In this document: positions 7,248-12,586 of the stretch, one piece after another
Position numbering within the stretch: position 1 is the stretch's first letter
Layout: the number at the start of each line of letters is the position of its first letter
Source: JBBIRM01 sp037441765
GTDB lineage: Bacteria; Desulfobacterota; BSN033; UBA1163
Length of the DNA stretch: 12,586 nt
NCBI GenBank assembly: GCA_037441765.1
Contig: JBBIRM010000075.1
Coordinates: 1 to 12,586 of the forward strand
Direction of reading: 5' to 3'
Notes under the pieces: generated by a model
Told to the model about the DNA's origin: nothing
Database searches by the model: none
What the model saw: the letters and a program-made list of their open reading frames with translations, nothing else
Made by a program: the position numbers and the translations under genes

Positions 7248-8921
7248 ATGGAGATATTTAAGCATATTCTTATTGGAGGAGAAGCAGGTCAGGGACTTCA
7301 AACCATTGGCTTCATCTTTGCTAAGGGTCTGGTTCGAAGTGGTTATTCAGTCCATGCCCATCAAACCTATGAGTCGAGGGTTCGGGGAGGACATAACACG
7401 TTTTCCATTCGATTCGGAACACAAAAGGTCTTGGCCCCCCAGGAGGAAATTGACCTTCTCATCGCCCTCAATGAGGAGAGCATCGACCTTCACAGAGAGG
7501 AACTCTCTAAGACAAGTATCATAATAGGTAATGCCGATTTAAATAGAAGGGAGAAAAATTGGATTGGCGTCCCCTTCAAAACTTTGGGGAAAGAAATCTA
7601 TTGGAATACCTCTGCCATGGGAGTGGCTGCTTGTCTATTAGGGCTGGATCAGCAGATTTTTGGGAAAGTGATAAGGGAGGTTCTGGATGAAGAAAAAGCA
7701 GATGAAAACCTTAAGATACTAAATGCAAGCTATCAATGGCTTGAAACACAACCCTTTAAGATTGATCTGGTAAAAACTATTTCAAATCCTTCTCCTCGTT
7801 TACTTATGAATGGCCATGAGGCAGTGGCATTGGGAGCAATTTCTGCAGGGTTGAAATTCTGTGCTTTCTATCCAATGAGCCCATCTACATCAATTGCTCA
7901 AACATTGATTGATTGGTCTAAAGAGATGGATCTTGTCGTTGTTCAAGCGGAGGACGAGATTTCAGTAATCAATATGGCCATAGGGGCCTCTTATGCAGGA
8001 GCACCAAGCATAGTTCCTAGCTCTGGTGGTGGATTTGCTCTGATGGTTGAGGCAGTAAGTCTGGCTGCAATCAGCGAAACCCCAGTAGTAATCGTGATTG
8101 GACAAAGGCCTGGACCTGCTACTGGATTGGCAACTCGCACCGAGCAGGGAGAACTCTTATTTGTCCTCCATGCAGGTCATGGAGAGTTTCCACGTGCAAT
8201 CTTTACTCCTGGGAGCGTAGAAGAATGTTTTTATCTAACAAGAAAGGCTTTTGAACTTGCAGAGAAATATCAGGACCCCATTTTTATTTTAACCGATCAT
8301 TTCCTGGCCGATTCCTATAGTGATATCGAGCCTGTTTCTTTAGAAAACCTACCTTCCATTCACGCTGGAACAGATCCATCGAGGGTAGAAATCCCTTACC
8401 TTCGATACCGAATTACAGAAAGTGGTGTTTCTCCTCGATTACTTCCAGGGGCAAGCAAATATCTTGTAGTCGCAGATAGCCATGAACATACCGAAGATGG
8501 ACATATGACCGAAAATCTATCAATCCGTCCAAAAATGGTGAATAAGCGGTTAAGAAAAGGCAACGGGATCCGTTCCGAGGCGATTCCTCCTACTTTCCTT
8601 GGGGAAACAAAATCAGACATTCTATTTGTCTGCTGGGGCTCGAGCAAAGGATCTGTTGAAGAGGCGACTGCTATACTATCTTCAAAAGGGATAAGTGCAT
8701 CGATGCTCCATTTCTCTCAAGTCTGGCCAATGATTCCTGAACAATTTCTCCATTATTTAGAAGATGCCAAACAGGTGATCTCTATCGAGAGCAATGCCAC
8801 AGGTCAACTGTCTCAATTGATTCGGAAAGAAACCGGATTTGATATTGAAAGAAGAATTTTAAGATATGATGGGTTGGCCATTACGCCTCAATATATCCTT
8901 AGAAATCTTTCATTAGGGTAA
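7248..8921 (+). CDS. korA: 2-oxoacid:ferredoxin oxidoreductase, fused gamma-alpha subunit
   Basis: With the beta subunit downstream, this forms a cytoplasmic enzyme that interconverts a 2-oxoacid plus CoA with an acyl-CoA, CO2 and reduced ferredoxin. The 557-residue chain has an N-terminal gamma domain (about 3-170) beginning HILIGGEAGQGLQTIG, with YESRVRGGHNTFSIR near residues 41-55. The alpha domain (about 185-420) has FYPMSPSTSI near 207-216, VVQAEDEISVINMAIGAS near 231-248 and QRPGPATGLATRTEQGEL near 286-303. A C-terminal domain follows from about 445. Order and size match KorA-type fusions. The substrate cannot be fixed: 2-oxoglutarate, pyruvate or a branched 2-oxoacid are all possible, and the acetyl-CoA synthetase next door makes pyruvate synthesis from acetate attractive. 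No separate ferredoxin-domain subunit is present in the cluster. Confidence 0.9.
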   Translation: MEIFKHILIGGEAGQGLQTIGFIFAKGLVRSGYSVHAHQTYESRVRGGHNTFSIRFGTQKVLAPQEEIDLLIALNEESIDLHREELSKTSIIIGNADLNRREKNWIGVPFKTLGKEIYWNTSAMGVAACLLGLDQQIFGKVIREVLDEEKADENLKILNASYQWLETQPFKIDLVKTISNPSPRLLMNGHEAVALGAISAGLKFCAFYPMSPSTSIAQTLIDWSKEMDLVVVQAEDEISVINMAIGASYAGAPSIVPSSGGGFALMVEAVSLAAISETPVVIVIGQRPGPATGLATRTEQGELLFVLHAGHGEFPRAIFTPGSVEECFYLTRKAFELAEKYQDPIFILTDHFLADSYSDIEPVSLENLPSIHAGTDPSRVEIPYLRYRITESGVSPRLLPGASKYLVVADSHEHTEDGHMTENLSIRPKMVNKRLRKGNGIRSEAIPPTFLGETKSDILFVCWGSSKGSVEEATAILSSKGISASMLHFSQVWPMIPEQFLHYLEDAKQVISIESNATGQLSQLIRKETGFDIERRILRYDGLAITPQYILRNLSLG

Positions 8922-9059
8922 GGCCACCCTGACGCAAGAGGGCCAGGGGTAATTAACGAAAATTATATAACTTTTTAGATAATAGATTTTTACCTTTACA
9001 CTTAGACTTCTCACATCTAATTTTCTTAGCAATTACCTTGATAAAAGAAGGAGAGCAAT
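8922..9059 (+). other. korA-korB spacer
   Basis: This 138-base spacer is long compared with other gaps in the run. It begins with a GC-rich stretch that could form a weak imperfect hairpin (GGCCACCCT against AGGGCC, about 8923-8944), then is AT-rich up to the korB ribosome binding site (AAGGAG, near 9050). No T-tract directly follows the possible hairpin and I see no gene. A role in adjusting subunit ratio is conceivable but unproven. Confidence 0.4.
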
Positions 9060-9911
9060 ATGGTCACCTTAAAAGATTATGGAGAATATAAGACAGCCTG
9101 GTGTCCTGGGTGTGGAAATTTTCCATTATTAAAAGCGGTAAAATTGGCACTGGTAAAAAAAGGGCTTGAACCTCATCAGGTGCTCTTCGTCTCCGGTATA
9201 GGACAGGCAGCAAAGGCTCCTCATTACCTCAATGTCAATCTCTTCAATGGACTCCATGGGCGGAGCCTCCCAATAGCCACTGGAGCCAAACTTGCCAATC
9301 CAGATCTCATCGTCATTGCTGAGAGTGGGGATGGTTGTATGTATGCAGAGGGTGGAAACCATTTTCTTTCCGCCATTCGACGAAATATTGACATCACTGT
9401 GATTGTTCATAATAATCAGGTATATGGCTTAACCAAAGGACAGGCAAGTCCGACCTCTGATGAGGGGTTCGTCACCAAAGCACAACCAGACGGGGTATAC
9501 GAAACACCTTTTAACCCCATTGTCATTGCGGTTGCGATGCATGCTGGCTTTGTTGCCAGGGCCTTTGTAGGAATGGAAGAGCATCTTGTTGACATCATTG
9601 TCCAGGCGATCGATCACCCTGGTTTTTCTTTAATTGATGTCCTGCAACCTTGCGTATCATTTAATCGAGTCAACACTTTCAAATGGTACAGGGATCGATG
9701 TAAACTCCTCCCCTCCTCCTATAATCCCTATGATTGGGAGTCTGCGATAAAAACATCAACAATATGGGGAGATGAAATTCCTTTGGGAATTATCTATAAA
9801 AATGAAAGAGTTCCTTTTGAAAAACACTTCAACGTATTAAATAAGGGCCCCTTGGTTAGGCAGGGATTAGATCCTTCTAAATTCAAGAAGGTGATTGAGT
9901 CCTATCTTTGA
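9060..9911 (+). CDS. korB: 2-oxoacid:ferredoxin oxidoreductase, beta subunit (thiamine diphosphate binding)
   Basis: The beta subunit holds thiamine diphosphate and, in the family, an iron-sulfur cluster passing electrons to ferredoxin. The 283-residue protein has WCPGCGN at 14-20 (Cys15, Cys18), the thiamine diphosphate motif starting ESGDGCMYAEGGNHF (88-102) and ending VHNNQVYGLTKGQASPTS (116-133), and Cys198 in LQPCVSFN. These correspond to three of the four cysteines that bind [4Fe-4S] in characterised 2-oxoacid:ferredoxin oxidoreductases. The position where the family often has GIGC reads SGIGQAAKAPHY, with Gln49 instead of cysteine. The ATG follows an AAGGAGAG ribosome binding site. It pairs with korA upstream, and its TGA stop is 32 bases before the usp start. 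Confidence 0.92.
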   Translation: MVTLKDYGEYKTAWCPGCGNFPLLKAVKLALVKKGLEPHQVLFVSGIGQAAKAPHYLNVNLFNGLHGRSLPIATGAKLANPDLIVIAESGDGCMYAEGGNHFLSAIRRNIDITVIVHNNQVYGLTKGQASPTSDEGFVTKAQPDGVYETPFNPIVIAVAMHAGFVARAFVGMEEHLVDIIVQAIDHPGFSLIDVLQPCVSFNRVNTFKWYRDRCKLLPSSYNPYDWESAIKTSTIWGDEIPLGIIYKNERVPFEKHFNVLNKGPLVRQGLDPSKFKKVIESYL

Positions 9912-9926
9912 ATCAAGGAAAAAATG

Positions 9927-9934
9927 AAAGGAGG
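9927..9934 (+). promoter_or_regulatory. Ribosome binding site deciding the usp start
   Basis: AAAGGAGG nine bases before the ATG at 9944 is near-perfect. It supports this start over the in-frame TTG at 9908, which overlaps the korB stop and would place the site inside the gene. Confidence 0.8.
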
Positions 9935-9943
9935 AAGACAACC

Positions 9944-10447
9944 ATGATACCCCAAATCAAGAAAATTCTTTATGCAACCGATCTCAGTAAGAACTCATCC
10001 TACGCCTTTTTATACGCAATTGACATGGCCAAAAAGCATAATGCGAAGATTGTCATTATTCACGCCATTGAGCCTATCCCTCGCTATGCAGAGCTCTATG
10101 GAACCATTACAGAAGAATTCAAAAAGAGACAGGATGAGGAGTTAAAGGAATCGATGAAGAATAGCCTTCTACGTTTTTGTAAAAAGGCAGAAGATCAAAT
10201 CGGTCCTCCCTGTCTTGAACTCGTATCTAAAATCCTGGTCGTAAGAGGGCACCCCCCTGAAGAAATTTTAAATGCAGCCAGTGGGGAAGGTTGTGATGTG
10301 ATTGTCCTTGGATCACATGGAAAAGGGTTTTTGGCACACACCTTTTTAGGAAGTGTCTCCAATGCTGTTTTACACCGAACCCGAAAACCAGTCTTTATTA
10401 TCCCCCTGCCCTCAGAGGAATTAACAATAGAATGGGATGAAATCTGA
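9944..10447 (+). CDS. Universal stress protein, UspA family
   Basis: This is a small cytoplasmic protein of the UspA fold, often an ATP-binding dimer involved in stress or energy-state responses. The 167-residue chain begins MIPQIKKILYATDLS, with the family's ATP-contacting Asp13, then alternating strands and helices. It ends with the nucleotide-binding signature GSHGKGFLAHTFLGS (123-137, pattern G-x2-G-x9-G-S) and the terminal strand PVFIIPLP. This pattern predicts ATP binding. Length is slightly above the 140-160 usual for single-domain members, mainly because of a charged helical insert near residues 50-90. It sits between korB and the YeeE pair on the same strand, with gaps of about 30 bases, so it is probably co-expressed. 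Its specific role there is unknown. Confidence 0.9.
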   Translation: MIPQIKKILYATDLSKNSSYAFLYAIDMAKKHNAKIVIIHAIEPIPRYAELYGTITEEFKKRQDEELKESMKNSLLRFCKKAEDQIGPPCLELVSKILVVRGHPPEEILNAASGEGCDVIVLGSHGKGFLAHTFLGSVSNAVLHRTRKPVFIIPLPSEELTIEWDEI

Positions 10448-10460
10448 AATGGCTTGACCG

Positions 10461-10470
10461 AAAGGGGGTG
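10461..10470 (+). promoter_or_regulatory. Ribosome binding site for the first YeeE gene
   Basis: AAAGGGGGTG lies six bases before the ATG at 10477. The in-frame GTG at 10468 is part of this site and is therefore not the start. Confidence 0.65.
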
Positions 10471-10476
10471 TTTTTG

Positions 10477-10998
10477 ATGAACATTTTTAAGAAATCTCTT
10501 TGGTCACCTTATGTGGCAGGAGCGCTGATTGGAATGGTGAGTTGGTTTGCTGTCCTTACGGCAGGGAAATATCTTGGCGTTTCAACAACTTTTGTCCGAA
10601 CCATCGGGATGATTGAAAGTCTCTTTGTGCCTGAACACGTGGCTACCCTTCCCTATTTTAACAAGGAGAAAGCGATCATTGACTGGCAATGGATGGAAGT
10701 TATCGGAATTTTAATTGGAGCCTTTATCGCATCAAAACTTTCTGGAGAATTTAAAAGTCGGTTTGTTCCGCCCATGTGGGAGAGACGGTTTGGCCCCGAC
10801 CGCTTTAAACGATGGTTTGTTGCCTTTCTTGGAGGAATCATCTTAATGTTTGGGGCCCGAATGGCAGATGGCTGACCCTCTGGCCATGGGATCAGCGGTT
10901 CGCTGCAACTGGCTCTCAGTGGATGGATCTCTCTTATTTTCTTTTTCATCGGAGGAATGATTATGGCTCGCCTTCTTTATGGGAAAGGAGGTGAGTAG
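10477..10998 (+). CDS. YeeE/YedE family membrane protein, N-terminal half, predicted selenoprotein (Sec133 encoded by UGA)
   Basis: YeeE/YedE proteins are membrane carriers of sulfur compounds; TsuA takes up thiosulfate and YedE is linked to selenium metabolism. Read with the TGA at 10873-10875 as selenocysteine, this is a 173-residue protein ending at TAG 10996-10998. Likely membrane segments are about 10-30, 72-90, 113-131 and 145-167. The sequence around the TGA reads GARMADG-U-PSGHGISG; the family has GCTSGHG here, so U replaces the conserved cysteine. The region after the TGA stays in frame and carries the expected glycine pattern and last membrane helix (WISLIFFFIGGMIMARLLYG). Stopping at the TGA would lose that helix. 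A SECIS-like hairpin follows. There is no other cysteine in the protein. The alternative, a recent nonsense mutation, is less likely because the frame and motif are intact. The partner half-gene follows directly. Confidence 0.86.
10873..10875 (+). other. In-frame TGA, predicted selenocysteine codon
   Basis: This TGA is codon 133 of the first YeeE gene. It sits at the conserved cysteine of the family's GCTSGHG motif. The same frame remains open for 40 further family-like codons to a TAG. UGA serves as a normal stop elsewhere in the window (korB, usp, yqeB), so recoding must be local. Confidence 0.85.
10880..10919 (+). promoter_or_regulatory. Bacterial SECIS-like hairpin after the UGA
   Basis: A five-base-pair upper stem CAGCG (10893-10897) and CGCTG (10901-10905) closes a GTT loop. 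A lower stem pairs GCCA (10883-10886) with TGGC (10910-10913), and can be extended by CTG (10880-10882) with CAG (10917-10919) across a three-base bulge. If the top G-C pair opens, the loop is GGUUC, containing the GGU that SelB reads in E. coli fdhF (loop GGUC). Counting UGA as 1-3, the loop G is base 26 and an unpaired U next to the upper stem is base 20. In fdhF these are G23 and bulged U17, so the six-base offset is the same. Pairing was done by eye. Confidence 0.72.
10984..10994 (+). promoter_or_regulatory. Strong ribosome binding site for the second YeeE gene, inside the end of the first
   Basis: AAAGGAGGTGA is an essentially perfect anti-16S match, five bases before the ATG at 11000. 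It decides that start over the in-frame ATG at 10979. It overlaps the last sense codons of the selenocysteine reading, whose TAG ends two bases before the ATG, which is typical of translationally coupled genes. Confidence 0.85.
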
Positions 10999-10999
10999 A

Positions 11000-11530
11000 A
11001 TGGGGACCCTTCTTTTAGGCCTTATCACAGGAATCCTTTTTGGTTTCTTTCTACAGAAAGGCCAGGCCTTAAGATATGATCGTCAACTCGGGATGCTTCG
11101 ATTAAAGGACTTCACCATTCTCAAACTGATGGTCTCTGCCATTATGGTGGGAATGGTAGGGGTTTACTTCTTTGCCGATATGGGATGGGGAAAACTGAGC
11201 ATCAAACCTACCGTATTGGGAGCAAATATCCTGGGTGGTCTGATCTTTGGTTTAGGTTGGGGAATGTTGGGCTACTGTCCCGGGACTGCAGTAGGAGCAA
11301 CCGGCGAAGGCAGGTGGGATGCCTTCTGGGGTGGTATACTTGGTATGCTTGTTGGGGCAGGCATATTCGCCGAGGTATATACATCCATTGAGGACAGTAT
11401 TCTGAAGTGGGGAAGTTTCGGAAAGATAACCATTCCACAATTAGTGGGGATCAACCATTGGATCATCATTATTGTTGTTTGGTTTGTGATGATCCTTTTA
11501 CTCTGGATGATTGAAACAAAAAAGAAATAA
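11000..11530 (+). CDS. YeeE/YedE family membrane protein, C-terminal half
   Basis: This 176-residue protein is the partner half of the preceding YeeE-type protein. Full-length family members of about 350 residues carry both halves in one chain, so the two probably assemble into one inner-membrane transporter for a sulfur or selenium compound. It starts LLLGLITGILFGFFLQKGQ (4-22), a family helix and Q-K/R-G turn, then LRLKDFTILK (33-42). Further membrane segments lie near 43-60, 71-92, 107-125 and 150-170. The conserved GYCPGTAVGATGEG at 91-104 contains Cys93, the only cysteine in this protein. A lysine-rich tail ends the chain. The start is set by a near-perfect ribosome binding site. The substrate cannot be deduced from sequence. 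Confidence 0.9.
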   Translation: MGTLLLGLITGILFGFFLQKGQALRYDRQLGMLRLKDFTILKLMVSAIMVGMVGVYFFADMGWGKLSIKPTVLGANILGGLIFGLGWGMLGYCPGTAVGATGEGRWDAFWGGILGMLVGAGIFAEVYTSIEDSILKWGSFGKITIPQLVGINHWIIIIVVWFVMILLLWMIETKKK

Positions 11531-11532
11531 AA

Positions 11533-11564
11533 AGGCTTCCTGCCCTTTCAAGGGCAGGAAGCCT
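11533..11564 (-). terminator. Intrinsic terminator between convergent operons
   Basis: A perfect 14-base-pair stem (AGGCTTCCTGCCCT at 11533-11546 with its complement at 11551-11564) has a four-base TTCA loop. On the minus strand the hairpin is followed by TTTTTATTTCTTTTTT, making a strong intrinsic terminator for the bacterioferritin-like gene ending at 11588. The plus-strand side has no T-run, so termination of the YeeE operon here is possible but weaker. Confidence 0.88.
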
Positions 11565-11587
11565 CCACATTCCTGCCATAATTCTAT

Positions 11588-12046
11588 TCAACCAGTGAGG
11601 GTGGCCAAATAGGCCGCACCTAACTTATCAATATGGGCCTTTATATTCTCAAAGGTATTTAAATGCTCTTCCTCATCTTTGAGGAGTTCTTCAAAAATCT
11701 TTTTAGAAATCTGGTCCTTCTCGGCCGCGCAGATAACAGAGGCCTCGTTATACATTTTAACAGCCTGTGCTTCAAGGCCAATGTCCGTAGTTAACATGTC
11801 CGGAATCTTCTGTCCCTTCTTAGCGACCCCATCTGGTTTTGAAGTTGGTTCTCCTTTTAGAAAAAGAATCCTTTCAGCCAATTTTTCTGCATGTTTCATT
11901 TCCTGGATAGCTATCTCCTTTATTTTGGTGGCTAATTTCCCAAAATCCTGATCCTCAAGTTCGTAGTGATGGGCCATATACTGAGCAATTGCTGATAACT
12001 CCCTTGACCTTGCCTTGTTTAATAGATCGATCACTTTCTGGCTCAT
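11588..12046 (-). CDS. Bacterioferritin-like ferritin family protein
   Basis: This is a four-helix iron-storage or detoxification protein that oxidises Fe(II) at a di-iron site and may assemble into a shell. The 152-residue chain has the full ferroxidase set by position: Glu16, Tyr23, Glu49 and His52 in EMKH, Glu92, and Glu125 with His128 in EEEH. Met50 lies next to Glu49, matching the haem-ligand methionine (Met52) of E. coli bacterioferritin, so haem binding is possible. ILFLKGEPTSKPDG (60-73) is also bacterioferritin-like. Length is close to the usual 155-160. The frame is open to 12097, but the ATG at 12046 has an AAAGGAG site and the promoter would otherwise lie inside the gene. A strong terminator follows. 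It stands alone as a one-gene unit. Confidence 0.9.
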   Translation of the reverse strand: MSQKVIDLLNKARSRELSAIAQYMAHHYELEDQDFGKLATKIKEIAIQEMKHAEKLAERILFLKGEPTSKPDGVAKKGQKIPDMLTTDIGLEAQAVKMYNEASVICAAEKDQISKKIFEELLKDEEEHLNTFENIKAHIDKLGAAYLATLTG

Positions 12047-12051
12047 ACCTT

Positions 12052-12058
12052 CTCCTTT
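12052..12058 (-). promoter_or_regulatory. Ribosome binding site deciding the bacterioferritin start
   Basis: Read on the minus strand, AAAGGAG ends five bases before the ATG at 12046. The upstream in-frame start at 12097 has no such site. Confidence 0.8.
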
Positions 12059-12075
12059 CTTTATATTTTTTACTA

Positions 12076-12104
12076 ATATTATTTTTAAAAATCCCAATAG
12101 TCAA
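12076..12104 (-). promoter_or_regulatory. Sigma70-type promoter for the bacterioferritin-like gene
   Basis: On the minus strand, TTGACT (12104-12099) and TAATAT (12081-12076) are separated by exactly 17 bases; each matches the consensus hexamer at five or four positions. It lies 30 to 60 bases before the start codon. I saw no clear Fur-box palindrome overlapping it. Confidence 0.72.
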
Positions 12105-12370
12105 GAGAAAAATGCAAGCATCTTTTATTTCCTGATGAGTTTAACCATTGTATATGGCAAATTCCTTTCAACGCTCCCAAAAAAAATCTCTTTCTCCATT
12201 CAGTTTCAGTAGCCTAAGTTTGATAGGTAATAGGCTCAATCACCTTCTTATTCTAAATGCCAGATATCTTAGACCCCCCTCCCTCTACAACCTCCCCCCT
12301 GAATATATCAATTCCACCCCTGCCTCCTTTACGACTTTCTTACGGCAGAATTTCTGGTCAACTTTTCAAT
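12105..12370. other. Intergenic stretch without a supported gene
   Basis: This stretch lies upstream of the bacterioferritin promoter and downstream of the right-edge reading frame. The plus strand is pyrimidine-rich and has an open frame at 12148-12378, but it has no ribosome binding site or recognisable product and its composition looks non-coding. I see no hairpin terminator or repeat. Confidence 0.5.
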
Positions 12371-12586
12371 TCAATTGATTTTTTCTCCAAATTTGATAAA
12401 CTTTTTCTGGGCTAATTGTTCTTCATCATAGAAATCTGATAAATTATTCATCTGGCACAAATTTTGCTCAAATAATTTAATAAGGGAGTAATCAAAATTA
12501 GTATCTTCAACCTTTGTCAATCCGTCATTGATCTGACCGTCTATCACTTTTGGGTGCTCCTTTCTGGGGTATTTTCTAACCAGGAG
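12371..12586 (-). CDS. Unidentified protein, partial at the right edge (or a complete small protein)
   Basis: A minus-strand frame is open from the window edge to a TGA at 12373-12371, giving 71 visible codons. I do not recognise the product. The visible part is hydrophilic and acidic in the middle (VEDTNFDYSLIKLFEQ, then DFYDEEQLAQKKF) and ends KFGEKIN; it may be helical. It is either the C-terminal end of a gene lying mostly outside the window, or a 58-residue protein starting at GTG 12547, which has an AAAGGAG site nine bases upstream. It is AT-rich and lacks a visible terminator. Confidence 0.4.
   Translation of the reverse strand, partial: LLVRKYPRKEHPKVIDGQINDGLTKVEDTNFDYSLIKLFEQNLCQMNNLSDFYDEEQLAQKKFIKFGEKIN

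Noticed and set aside
9908..9943. TTG start for the stress protein overlapping the korB stop
   Set aside because: The near-perfect ribosome binding site at 9927-9934 would be inside the gene, and family homology begins right after the ATG at 9944.
10468..10875. Reading the first YeeE gene as a complete 135-residue protein ending at the TGA
   Set aside because: It would end inside the most conserved motif and drop the last membrane helix, while the frame beyond stays family-like up to a stop coupled to the next gene. The GTG at 10468 is also part of the ribosome binding site.
10477..10998. First YeeE gene as a pseudogene with a nonsense mutation
   Set aside because: There is no frameshift or decay after the TGA, the affected codon is precisely the conserved cysteine, and a SECIS-like hairpin follows. 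This remains possible but is less likely.
12047..12097. Longer bacterioferritin start at 12097
   Set aside because: The added 17 residues are not ferritin-like, and the promoter -10 and -35 would overlap the coding start.
12148..12378. 76-codon plus-strand open frame
   Set aside because: It has no ribosome binding site and low-complexity Ser/Leu/Phe/Pro composition from a pyrimidine-rich strand, and it overlaps the end of the minus-strand edge frame.

Overview
The window suggests an anaerobic, Gram-negative-like bacterium with moderate-to-low GC. Desulfobacterota or a similar anaerobic lineage would fit the gene content, but nothing here fixes the taxon. Reasons: a ferredoxin-type 2-oxoacid oxidoreductase, an AMP-forming acetyl-CoA synthetase, maturation genes for selenium-dependent molybdenum hydroxylases, and a bacterioferritin-like protein. 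UGA ends several genes normally (yqeB, korB, usp), so the code is standard.

Left block, minus strand, read from about 4618 down to 448: a MocA-like molybdopterin cytidylyltransferase, YqeB (EF2563 family), YqeC, a small exported helical protein of unknown function, and a two-domain XdhC. This looks like one operon for building and inserting the molybdenum cofactor of xanthine-dehydrogenase-type enzymes. YqeB and YqeC are the markers of the labile-selenium version. No hydroxylase structural gene is present. Two related repeat elements sharing end sequences (about 54-413 and 4683-5221) bracket the operon, and each carries internal hairpins.

Central block, plus strand, 5302-11530: acetyl-CoA synthetase, a fused gamma/alpha subunit and a beta subunit of a 2-oxoacid:ferredoxin oxidoreductase, a UspA-type stress protein, and two half-size YeeE/YedE membrane proteins. 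Most gaps are short, so this is probably an operon linking acetate/acetyl-CoA and 2-oxoacid metabolism to a sulfur- or selenium-compound transporter.

The most interesting feature is the first YeeE half-gene. Conventional reading stops it at a TGA at 10873-10875, inside the family's conserved G-C-T-S-G-H-G motif and exactly where the cysteine belongs. The same frame then continues with the rest of the conserved protein to a TAG at 10996-10998, which lies next to the ribosome binding site of the second half-gene. A hairpin resembling a bacterial SECIS follows the TGA, with GGU in its loop and a U at the same offset as the bulged U of E. coli fdhF. The gene is best read as a selenoprotein, a YeeE with selenocysteine at residue 133. 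That Sec and Cys93 of the partner protein are the only Cys/Sec residues in the pair.

Right block: a minus-strand bacterioferritin-like gene with a clear sigma70-type promoter and a strong hairpin terminator between it and the YeeE genes. An unidentified minus-strand reading frame runs off the right edge.
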